Shown: piece after piece, positions 1 through 6,428 of the stretch | How positions within the stretch are numbered: the stretch's first letter is position 1 | Layout: each line of letters begins with the position of its first letter | NCBI GenBank assembly: GCA_027488055.1 | Contig: JAIYCK010000246.1 | Coordinates: forward strand, 1-8,578 | Direction of reading: 5' to 3' | DNA: 8,578 bases | Source of the DNA: Flavobacteriales bacterium | GTDB lineage: Bacteria > Bacteroidota > Bacteroidia > Flavobacteriales_D > Sanyastnellaceae | The notes under the pieces: model-generated | Seen by the model: only the letters and a program-made list of their open reading frames with translations | Told to the model about the DNA's origin: nothing | The model's database searches: none | Position numbers and translations under genes: made by a program

Positions 1-1239
1 AATTTGTTCGATGTTTTGAATGATCGATTTGCCATTGGCTGCAAGTGCTGCGATAAGCATGGACATGCCCGCACGAATGTCAGGTGACGACATGGTGATG
101 CCACGCAATTTGGTTTCGCGATTGCTTCCAATGACCACAGCGCGATGTGGATCACATAGTATGATTTGCGCACCCATTTCGATGAGTTTATCTACAAAGA
201 ATAGGCGGCTCTCGAACATCCATTGGTGGATCAAGACGCTCCCTTTGGCTTGTGTAGCGGTGACCAATGCCACTGAAATTAAGTCGGGTGTGAAAGCTGG
301 CCAGATCCCATCGCGAATGGTGAGAATCGATCCATCAATCAAAGAGGATATTTTGTAACTATCTTGAGATGGGATATAAATATCGTCACCTCTAAACTCC
401 ATTTCGATGCCCATTTTCCGAAATACCGAAGGGATGATTCCGAGGTCAGGGATCGAACAGTTCTTGATGGTGATCTCAGAGTTCGTTGCTGCCGCCAAAC
501 CGATGAAACTACCGATTTCAATCATATCGGGTAGCATGCGATGCGTGCACCCACCAAGTTCACTCACGCCTTGAATTACGAGCTTGTTACTTCCAATTCC
601 AGCCACATTTCCTCCCATGCGGTTGATCATTTTCGCGAGTTGTTGGAGATATGGTTCACTCGCAGCGTTGTAGATAGTGGTTTCGCCAGGGGTCAAAGCA
701 GCTGCCATTAGGATATTGGCAGTACCGGTCACTGATGCTTCATCCAACACCATGTAAGTGCCTTTCAGATTGGTCGCATTGATTTTGAAGAAATGCTCAT
801 CTTTTAAATGTTCGAATGTGGCGCCCAAGGCTTCGAAGCCACGCAGGTGAGTATCCACTGGACGTCGTCCAATTTTATCCCCACCGGGTTCTGGGATATA
901 GGCCTTACCAAAACGCGCTAACAAGGGACCTATGATCATGATGCTGCCACGCAATGCACCACCTTTTTTCTTGAAATCATCTGTCATCAAGTATTCAAGA
1001 TCGACATGTGCCGCTTTGAATTTGAATGTGCCTTCAGCAAGTTTTTGCACCTCCACACCCATGGATGCGAGCAGGTCGATGAGCTTCATCACATCGCGGA
1101 TGTCAGGAATGTTTTCGATAATCACTTCCTCGCCCGTGAGCAATACGGCCGATATGATTTGCAATGCTTCGTTTTTGGCTCCCTGTGGGATAACTTCGCC
1201 TTGGAGTTTAGTGCCTCCTATGATTTCAAAAGATGCCAT
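1..1239 (-). CDS. murA: UDP-N-acetylglucosamine 1-carboxyvinyltransferase (MurA), 3' end cut by window
   Basis: MurA is a cytoplasmic enzyme that transfers enolpyruvate from PEP to UDP-GlcNAc, the first committed step of peptidoglycan synthesis. I read 413 codons without a stop. The family is usually about 420-440 residues, so only the extreme C-terminus is missing. Seen in the sequence: Lys22-Asn23 (the QGAKNEA motif), Arg97 in ALRGS, the catalytic loop PGGDKIGRRPVDTH (residues 118-131), the substrate-loop segment HRMLPDMIEIGSF, Asp319 in FTPDL (equivalent to the E. coli Asp305 base) and Arg389 in PDIRAG. The loop residue matching E. coli Cys115 is Asp121, a change known to give fosfomycin resistance. 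The ATG at 1239 fits the family N-terminus and places Lys22-Asn23 at the E. coli numbering. No Shine-Dalgarno is visible, as is common in Bacteroidota. The gene lies 95 bases downstream of the porP-like gene on the same strand and could be read through from it. Confidence 0.97.
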   Translation of the reverse strand, partial: MASFEIIGGTKLQGEVIPQGAKNEALQIISAVLLTGEEVIIENIPDIRDVMKLIDLLASMGVEVQKLAEGTFKFKAAHVDLEYLMTDDFKKKGGALRGSIMIIGPLLARFGKAYIPEPGGDKIGRRPVDTHLRGFEALGATFEHLKDEHFFKINATNLKGTYMVLDEASVTGTANILMAAALTPGETTIYNAASEPYLQQLAKMINRMGGNVAGIGSNKLVIQGVSELGGCTHRMLPDMIEIGSFIGLAAATNSEITIKNCSIPDLGIIPSVFRKMGIEMEFRGDDIYIPSQDSYKISSLIDGSILTIRDGIWPAFTPDLISVALVTATQAKGSVLIHQWMFESRLFFVDKLIEMGAQIILCDPHRAVVIGSNRETKLRGITMSSPDIRAGMSMLIAALAANGKSIIQNIEQI

Positions 1240-1311
1240 GTGCTGTCTTTGGATTAGAGTTTGTCTAATGCGAAAGAAAGCTTAGATAGGCCACTGCTAT
1301 CAGCGAAGTAA

Positions 1312-1343
1312 TAAAATTATTGACACTGAGTAGCTTAATACAA
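1312..1343 (-). promoter_or_regulatory. possible weak murA promoter
   Basis: On the minus strand the octamer TAATTTTA (1319-1312) matches the Bacteroidota -7 consensus TAnnTTTG except for its last base. A TTG (1343-1341) lies 21 bases upstream, inside the last codons of the porP-like gene, in the range usual for a -33 element. The match is imperfect, so murA may instead depend on read-through from upstream. Confidence 0.28.
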
Positions 1344-2354
1344 CTTCATTCTTTTTCGGTCAAATGCTCCAATGTAGGTGAGATTGAATTCAGGTCCACC
1401 AATGGTTTGAGTTACACCTGTGATCTTGCCTATTCGGATGTCATACCCGACACCTAGGATTGCTATCCTTTTAAACTCAAAAGAAATGACAGGGTGAATC
1501 GCATCCTGATAACGATAATAGACGCCTGCTGCAATGGCGCTGCTGGTTTTCACATTGGTGTAGCGCGAGTCTCCGCCCAATCGATAGGTGCCGACAGCAC
1601 CAAACATCAACTCCATCGCACCGCCCTGACGTTGATACAAAATATCATAGCGCATATCCACATGATTGCCTTTAGCATACAAAGTGGTGGTAGCTGTTTG
1701 GCGATAACGGTAACGTTCATTTCCCTTTCTTAAAAATTGCAAGCTTTGATTGGTGTGGTGAATCCCTAAGCTCATATTGAATTTGGATTTAGAGTTCATC
1801 TTTTTCCGCCAGTTTACACCAGCAGATAGGTCGATTGTTCCATCCTTGCGCGACAAGAATCGCTCTTTATCATCCATGCTCGGATCATATTCAATCCCGT
1901 TGTATTGAGCATCCCAAGCGAGTCCTGTCCAATCAATACTTCTCTGAAGATAGCCCACTTGAACTCCACCAGACACCAAGTTTTTTGAATTTGCCAATAG
2001 ATGATAGGCCACATTTCCTTTGATGCTGAGTGTCTTTTGTTGCGCTTTTCCCGCTTCGTCTTGGACTACGCAAAGACCAAATCCTGTGTAATTGTCATTG
2101 TAATAACTGAGCAGTTTGTATTGTGCGTCAAGCAGATTTGTTTTATAGCCTGAAAAAATATTTTTCCATTGATCTCTGTGTACGATCGTGGCTCTGAAGG
2201 TTTCTTCGAATAGACCCGTAACAGCCGGATTGTACAATTGGGTGGCAGAGGTAAACTGAGAAAGATGAAAATCTTGAGCTGTTGCTCCGAATCGAAACAC
2301 GAAGATTCCAATTGAGAGCAAGCATAAAATTCGTATGGATATGTTCTTTTGCAT
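1335..2354 (-). CDS. PorP/SprF family type IX secretion system outer-membrane protein
   Basis: This 339-residue protein belongs to the PorP/SprF family of outer-membrane beta-barrel-like proteins. A signal peptide covers about residues 1-26 (hydrophobic core, then ATA before Gln27). It is followed by the family signature QDFHLSQFTSATQLYNPAVTG, in which the mature protein starts with a His-x-Ser-Gln-Phe and Asn-Pro-Ala-x-Thr-Gly pattern. The rest is rich in alternating aromatic and polar strands with Gly-Val-Gly turns, as expected of a barrel, and it ends in a short Arg-Lys-Met-Lys-Leu-Tyr tail. PorP in Porphyromonas and SprF in Flavobacterium are needed for secretion or surface attachment of particular T9SS cargo. 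SprF-like proteins are typically encoded directly after a giant type B cargo gene, and that is the arrangement here, with a 12-base gap. This is therefore probably the dedicated partner of the upstream protein and not the core PorP, which is an inference from context. Confidence 0.93.
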   Translation of the reverse strand: MQKNISIRILCLLSIGIFVFRFGATAQDFHLSQFTSATQLYNPAVTGLFEETFRATIVHRDQWKNIFSGYKTNLLDAQYKLLSYYNDNYTGFGLCVVQDEAGKAQQKTLSIKGNVAYHLLANSKNLVSGGVQVGYLQRSIDWTGLAWDAQYNGIEYDPSMDDKERFLSRKDGTIDLSAGVNWRKKMNSKSKFNMSLGIHHTNQSLQFLRKGNERYRYRQTATTTLYAKGNHVDMRYDILYQRQGGAMELMFGAVGTYRLGGDSRYTNVKTSSAIAAGVYYRYQDAIHPVISFEFKRIAILGVGYDIRIGKITGVTQTIGGPEFNLTYIGAFDRKRMKLY

Positions 2355-2359
2355 GTGGT

Positions 2360-2365
2360 TCCTTT
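2360..2365 (-). promoter_or_regulatory. ribosome binding site for the PorP/SprF gene
   Basis: AAAGGA lies 5 bases upstream of the ATG at 2354, inside the 12-base gap after the stop codon of the large upstream gene. It is the clearest Shine-Dalgarno-like site in the window. It supports this start and suggests that the second gene of the pair is initiated efficiently on its own. Confidence 0.5.
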
Positions 2366-2366
2366 A

Positions 2367-5300
2367 TTAGCGCACCAAAATGATTTCGCCTGTAAGTGTC
2401 AGTGGGGTATCGTTGTTCAGTCGAGCCTTGAGTGAATAGAAATAGCTACCCGATTGCGAAGGTGATCCGCGCAACTGTCCGTCCCATCCTTTTGATACAT
2501 CATTGGACATAAAAACCTCTTCGCCCCATCGGTTATATACTCGGAATTCGATACGTGCTAAACCATTCCCGCGTACAAAAAGGACGTCATTGTTGCCGTC
2601 GCCGTTGGGTGAAAATATATCAGGAACAAAAACGGGAACTTCAGGTAATACGCAGAAGGTATAGGAAGCAGTGTCTTCGCAACCAGCGTCGTTCATTGCG
2701 AATAATGTGATGGTGTAGTTGCCTGGAGAATTGAATTGCTCATTGATGCTTTGGCCGGGAACGTAGGGCAGTTCATTTCCATTGGAGAAGTCCCAAAGTC
2801 CCATCGTAGTATTCTGACTCAGGTCGATGATGTTCACGTTATTGGCATCTTGGAAGCTAATACATGCGCTGTTGGGTGTGACAATGAAGTTGGCATTTAC
2901 ATTGGTGTAACTCGGTATAATGACCGTTTGAGGTGACGTTTCGCATCCAGTGGAATTGTCTAAAACAACCAATTGCCAGCTTGTTCCTGCCGGTGCATTG
3001 AGACTGGTTGAGACTGTATTATTCCATGAAACGACATAGTCACCGCCCACTGGAGAGATAGCTACCGAGGCAAATCCAGGCTCACCTGTGCAGAGTGTGT
3101 CGCTTGTTGCTACGGTTGTTTCAATTGGTGGCAAGACCTCGATGTAGATGCTGTCTGTGAGCGATGGTCCACAACCATCATTGATCACTACCGAGATGAA
3201 TTGGGAAGTAGTGAGTGCGGTAGTAGTGGAGTTGAAAGCCAAACCGCCAGTACTCCATTGATAAGAATATCCGCTCGTGCCAGGGAATCCACCCGAAGTA
3301 GAAGCCTCGATACTTACTTGTTGATCTTGACAGAGAGTAAGGTCACTGGCTTCCAAACTATTTGTCAATCCCGGATGAATAATGAACGTGGCCGTATCCG
3401 CAGAAGCTGGACAAAGTGGCCCGTCGTAGGTATAGATGACCTCATAATTGCCTTCACCCAGCAAAGATGGATTGAATGTATTGCTGATTAGATTGCCACC
3501 AATTACGCCACCGTCGGGTGTAATGTCGAAAGTATATTCCTGATTGAGCACACAATAATTGGCATTCAGATTGTCGATTTCGGCAATCAATGCCATCTCA
3601 ACGGTCACCAACACGCTGTCTTCACAACCTGCAGGTGTTGACCAATAGATATAGTATTGACCGGGTTGTGCGACCCCAGGATCAAAGAGTCCTGTGGCCG
3701 GATCAATGATGCCGCTGCCCGTCCATTGACCACCAAAGGTGACTGATGCATCCAATAATGCTGGTTCATCCGAGCTGCAAAAGGAAGCGTTAGATACTGC
3801 TAGGGCATTGTTGTACACGCGCATTTGCAAACTATCGGTACAGGTATTTTTATCGTAGTAGATGGTGTGGTTTCCAAGTCCAGCCAATGCCGGGTTGAAA
3901 CGATAATTTCCATTGCCCATAAATTGCACACCATCGCCTGACCACACGCCTCCGCTGGGACCAAAAAATCCAACCTCATCGGTATTCAAGTCCATTGATG
4001 GATCGGTTGAACAGAAATCGAGGAACAGAGGGGCAATAGTGGTCTGTAAATTATAAATGGTCATGGTGTCGGAACAACCATTTGGCGCATCATAATAAAT
4101 TGTTGAATAACTGTCATTGGGGACGGTACTTGGATCAAACAAACCTGTTGTTAAATCGATCAACCCAACCCCTGACCATACCCCGTTAGGTGGAGTGGGA
4201 GTAGGGCCATCATACCATACAAGGGGAGCTTCTTCGGGGCAGGTAGTATGGTATGAACCGCCAATATCGATGGGCTTTATAAATACCTCAAACACTTGGT
4301 TACAGCCGTTAATGGAATAGGTGAACTGTGTCAAACCGCCGTTGGTTTGTTCAGGTGAATAAACGCCCAGACTGTCATCTACTATCCCGAGTCCACTCCA
4401 AGTTCCGCCTGGTGGTGCAAAGGCAATCGTATCAAACCATGCGCTCTGACAAATGGTGTCCAACGTAAAATCACCAGAGATGCTAGCGACTGTGATTTGT
4501 GTCAAATCGGTGCATCCATTGATGGTGTAAGACGCAAGATATGTGCCGGCCAAAATGGGATTGAAAAGTCCATTGGCAGAGGTAAAAGTTCCATTCCAAA
4601 TACCGCCGGGGGGAGTTGCATGTAAGGGGAATTGTCCTGTGTTGACACATGCGGCAGTGTAGTTTTCGGATTGGATGGCAGTGATATTGAACATCACAGA
4701 ATCCAAGCAACCTGCACTTTCAAAATACACATAGGTGATGCCACCGCCTGCCACACTATCGGGATCGAAAATTGCAGTACCTGCCTCTAGCCCATCGCCG
4801 AACCATTCTCCGCTTGTGTTAGCGGTGAGTATGACGTCTTCGGCCGACTGACAAATGTTTTGGTCCGCAGTAGTTATGGCCGCATTACTCGTTGTAATGG
4901 TGATGGAACGAACCACACTGGTTTGACTTGCAGGATCCGTGACTGTGACGGTGTAGGTGGTGTTGTTGGTCGGGCAAACGGTGTGCGGTCCAGCTGTGGC
5001 AGGTAGACCTTGATTCCATGAGTACTGATAATTGGTGCAACTCTCCACATCGGCAAATACATCTGTGCATTGGCCTGGGCATAAAGTGTATGCCGTGGCA
5101 TTGGCTTGGGCATTGATTCCGCATGCCACAAAGTTGAAGGTGGTGGAAATATTAAAGGGATACAAAGTGCCACAAGCATCAGGAATTTCGACATATAGCT
5201 CAATGAGCAACGGGCAATTATAGTCAATACCATGATCCAACGATATGGCAATGAAGGTGGTCATGCCGCCACTGCATCCCGCGATCTGTGTTACGCCAAA

Positions 5301-5858
5301 TGTTTCGTTTTGGTTTGATACTTGGAAATTGGCAGCTTGAAAAATGTTGCACGGATAGGATTGACCGAAGTTGACTTGAACTTGTGAGCTATTACAAATA
5401 GGTGAACTTAGTACTTGCATCACAGGAGCAGTGGGTGGCGGTATAATGGACTCCCATTCCACGCTGAAGCCGCAATAAGCCACATTTTGGTCGGAAGTGA
5501 AAACAAATGTTACCGCACCGGAGTTGGCGGTAAGGGTAGGAGGCATGTTCACGCCCGTGAATTGGCCAAGCAGCGTACCATTCGCATCTAAGCCGTCGTA
5601 GATGGACAAAAAATCGAAATTATTTTGCACGCAAAACTGATTGAAGAAAGTCAAGGTGATGGTGCCATTGGTCTGAATGGTGGTGGTGAGATTTTCACTT
5701 TGTCCATAGGTGGCATCTTCTCCTCCGCTGTCGAAGAGGATTCCATCGCATTCGGTGATAAGTAAACCGGCCTCCATATTGAATTCGGGCAGTACTTGCG
5801 AATTGGCAAGGAGACTGCCAAATACAAAGACCAGTGGTAAAAGTATAGATCGTAACAT
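2367..5858 (-). CDS. giant multidomain T9SS type B cargo protein (CUB, Ig-like repeats, PKD, gliding-motility C-terminal domain)
   Basis: A 1163-residue surface or secreted protein. Residues 1-20 form a Sec signal peptide (hydrophobic stretch, LLANS then Gln21). Residues about 37-137 are a CUB domain (C37, YGQSEN, the DFLSIYDG motif, SGAVTFVFTSD, C129-GFSVEW). Residues about 140-245 resemble a bacterial Ig-like module ending in a DACG...FNFVAC segment. Residues about 247-322 are PKD-like. Seven diverged repeats follow (about 336-827), each with a Gly-Gly-x-Trp-x-Gly and GlyLeuPheAsnPro-type core. Two further Ig/PKD-like modules span 828-980 and a PKD domain 985-1072 (LWDFSNG, SPGNYTITL). Residues 1077-1163 are the type B sorting domain. 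By family it would cross the outer membrane through the T9SS and stay at the surface, plausibly as an adhesin or matrix protein; no enzyme domain is visible. It heads a two-gene unit with the PorP/SprF gene. The start at 5858 is the one giving the signal peptide. The ligand is unknown. Confidence 0.92.
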   Translation of the reverse strand: MLRSILLPLVFVFGSLLANSQVLPEFNMEAGLLITECDGILFDSGGEDATYGQSENLTTTIQTNGTITLTFFNQFCVQNNFDFLSIYDGLDANGTLLGQFTGVNMPPTLTANSGAVTFVFTSDQNVAYCGFSVEWESIIPPPTAPVMQVLSSPICNSSQVQVNFGQSYPCNIFQAANFQVSNQNETFGVTQIAGCSGGMTTFIAISLDHGIDYNCPLLIELYVEIPDACGTLYPFNISTTFNFVACGINAQANATAYTLCPGQCTDVFADVESCTNYQYSWNQGLPATAGPHTVCPTNNTTYTVTVTDPASQTSVVRSITITTSNAAITTADQNICQSAEDVILTANTSGEWFGDGLEAGTAIFDPDSVAGGGITYVYFESAGCLDSVMFNITAIQSENYTAACVNTGQFPLHATPPGGIWNGTFTSANGLFNPILAGTYLASYTINGCTDLTQITVASISGDFTLDTICQSAWFDTIAFAPPGGTWSGLGIVDDSLGVYSPEQTNGGLTQFTYSINGCNQVFEVFIKPIDIGGSYHTTCPEEAPLVWYDGPTPTPPNGVWSGVGLIDLTTGLFDPSTVPNDSYSTIYYDAPNGCSDTMTIYNLQTTIAPLFLDFCSTDPSMDLNTDEVGFFGPSGGVWSGDGVQFMGNGNYRFNPALAGLGNHTIYYDKNTCTDSLQMRVYNNALAVSNASFCSSDEPALLDASVTFGGQWTGSGIIDPATGLFDPGVAQPGQYYIYWSTPAGCEDSVLVTVEMALIAEIDNLNANYCVLNQEYTFDITPDGGVIGGNLISNTFNPSLLGEGNYEVIYTYDGPLCPASADTATFIIHPGLTNSLEASDLTLCQDQQVSIEASTSGGFPGTSGYSYQWSTGGLAFNSTTTALTTSQFISVVINDGCGPSLTDSIYIEVLPPIETTVATSDTLCTGEPGFASVAISPVGGDYVVSWNNTVSTSLNAPAGTSWQLVVLDNSTGCETSPQTVIIPSYTNVNANFIVTPNSACISFQDANNVNIIDLSQNTTMGLWDFSNGNELPYVPGQSINEQFNSPGNYTITLFAMNDAGCEDTASYTFCVLPEVPVFVPDIFSPNGDGNNDVLFVRGNGLARIEFRVYNRWGEEVFMSNDVSKGWDGQLRGSPSQSGSYFYSLKARLNNDTPLTLTGEIILVR
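2370..2630 (-). other. type B T9SS C-terminal sorting domain (gliding motility-associated C-terminal domain)
   Basis: Residues 1077-1163 of the giant protein. Conserved landmarks are FSPNGDGNND, FRVYNRWGEEVF, GWDG and SGSYFYSL, ending in a short strand close to the stop codon. This is the CHU_C/TIGR04131-type signal that directs proteins to the T9SS. It is the strongest single evidence for how the protein is exported. Confidence 0.93.
3378..4853 (-). repeat. seven diverged tandem protein modules of about 60 residues in the giant T9SS cargo
   Basis: Residues about 336-827 hold seven consecutive modules. A typical module reads Cys, about ten residues, Gly-Gly-x-Trp-x-Gly-x-Gly-Ile, then a Thr-Gly-Leu-Phe-Asp-Pro segment, a Tyr-x-Ile-x-Tyr strand and a final Gly-Cys-x-Asp. 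Trp marks the core of modules 1-6 (352, 421, 487, 561, 639, 712); the seventh has lost it (GGVIGGN). Cysteine pairs sit at 336/384, 404/449, 470/519, 540/595, 616/673, 694/745 and 769/816. The modules are much diverged from each other, so the duplication is old. The fold is probably Ig-like, by inference. Confidence 0.85.
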
Positions 5859-5874
5859 AGATTTCGACGCTTGC

Positions 5875-5895
5875 TACATGGCGAATAGCCATGCA
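5875..5895 (-). promoter_or_regulatory. inverted repeat in the 5' leader of the giant T9SS cargo gene
   Basis: On the minus strand TGCATGGC, a five-base loop TATTC and GCCATGTA form an 8-pair stem containing one G-U pair; the inner six pairs (CATGGC/GCCATG) are perfect. It starts about 6 bases after the predicted -7 promoter box, so it would sit at the very 5' end of the transcript and end 16 bases before the ATG. It could be a stabilising 5' stem-loop or a regulator-binding dyad; the sequence does not say which. Confidence 0.45.
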
Positions 5896-5900
5896 TTATA

Positions 5901-5930
5901 CAAATATAACGTTGAAATTTCTTTCTGAAC
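5901..5930 (-). promoter_or_regulatory. Bacteroidota-type promoter for the giant cargo gene and the PorP/SprF gene
   Basis: TATATTTG at 5908-5901 is an exact match to the Bacteroidota -7 consensus TAnnTTTG. The -33 region is weak: GTTC at 5930-5927 with an 18-base spacer is the nearest candidate. The box is 42 bases upstream of the ATG and lies after a candidate terminator of the preceding operon, where a promoter is expected. A TATAAT hexamer directly follows at 5900-5895 but is probably not the element used. Confidence 0.6.
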
Positions 5931-5940
5931 CAGATCCAAT

Positions 5941-5966
5941 AAAAACCATTCGCCCTTGTTTGGCGA
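5941..5966 (-). terminator. candidate rho-independent terminator after the small lipoprotein gene
   Basis: On the minus strand TCGCC (5966-5962), a 7-base loop and GGCGA (5954-5950) form a GC-rich 5-pair stem, followed by ATGG and five Ts. It begins 15 bases after the stop codon at 5982. The stem is short and the T-run does not abut it, so it is a modest terminator, but its position between the two operons is right. Confidence 0.45.
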
Positions 5967-5981
5967 TAACGGAACCTTTAT

Positions 5982-6428
5982 TTAGAGACTATCCACGATG
6001 GCGATAAAATCAGTTTTGATTTCATTGCTCCAATTTCCTGCTCGATCCCTAATTTGGAAGGTAAAATTGGTGTTTTCGATTTGGCCAGAAGACAGCAAGA
6101 AAAGAGGGTCTAAAGTCAATTCATACGTGCCTTTGATGTGCAGCTCTTTCTGGTCGGGCGTCATGGTTGGAATGTGGTACCAATCGTATTCAGAAATGCG
6201 CGCGTCCTTGATGCGCAAGCTGTAGTCATCAGCATCGGGCTCTCCCAAATCGCCTTGATAATCCTCATAGTTAAAACGAATGGTCAGGGCATTGTTGAAC
6301 TGCTGTACACTATCGGCAGAAATGCTTAAATAGGTTACAATGGGCGCAATTGGGTCTGCGTCTTCTTTCTTACAAGATGCGAAGGCCGCGATGCAAGCGA
6401 TCATTATAAGGAGTGTCCGTGTTTGCAT
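5982..6428 (-). CDS. small lipoprotein of unknown function, last gene of the three-gene set
   Basis: A 148-residue protein with a lipoprotein signal peptide: hydrophobic residues 6-17, then Phe-Ala-Ser-Cys19 followed by KKED, so it should be lipidated at Cys19. The mature part begins with a Pro-rich linker and has one small, probably beta-rich domain. An Asp-rich stretch around residues 56-68 (DYQGDLGEPDADD) resembles calcium-loop-like segments seen in Bacteroidota lipoproteins, and near the C-terminus is an IRDRAGNWSNEI motif of the Ig-like style found in hypothetical proteins of this phylum. No catalytic residues are recognisable. Its start codon overlaps the preceding stop codon as TAATG, so it is probably translationally coupled to the cytochrome-like lipoprotein and may be a structural partner of it. 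I do not recognise a named family. Confidence 0.85.
   Translation of the reverse strand: MQTRTLLIMIACIAAFASCKKEDADPIAPIVTYLSISADSVQQFNNALTIRFNYEDYQGDLGEPDADDYSLRIKDARISEYDWYHIPTMTPDQKELHIKGTYELTLDPLFLLSSGQIENTNFTFQIRDRAGNWSNEIKTDFIAIVDSL

Noticed and set aside
20..358. Open frame of 112 codons on the plus strand
   Set aside because: It is fully antisense to murA, whose minus-strand frame reads as a clear, conserved MurA across this stretch.
339..521. Possible frameshift in murA suggested by a minus-strand open frame in another phase
   Set aside because: I translated murA continuously from 1239 to 1 and found 413 in-phase codons with conserved motifs throughout. The other frame is a shadow.
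932..1285. Two overlapping plus-strand open frames near the murA start
   Set aside because: Both are antisense to the conserved N-terminal part of murA, show no recognisable protein features, and are explained by the sense gene.
1284..1307. Hairpin-like sequence between the PorP/SprF gene and murA as a terminator
   Set aside because: The possible stems are about five pairs with bulges or wobble pairs and have no adjoining T-run, so transcription could continue into murA.
3201..3491. Plus-strand open frames within the giant gene (also 2736-2936 and 4117-4320)
   Set aside because: They lie antisense to repeat and Ig-like modules with clear family patterns and have no signs of being genes.
3378..4853. 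Repeat array considered as CRISPR or DNA-level tandem repeats
   Set aside because: The repetition is at protein level inside one open frame, is strongly diverged, and has no constant short repeats with spacers.
5895..5900. TATAAT hexamer as a sigma-70 -10 box
   Set aside because: Bacteroidota primary sigma factors use TAnnTTTG, and an exact match lies directly upstream; no TTGACA-like -35 fits the hexamer.
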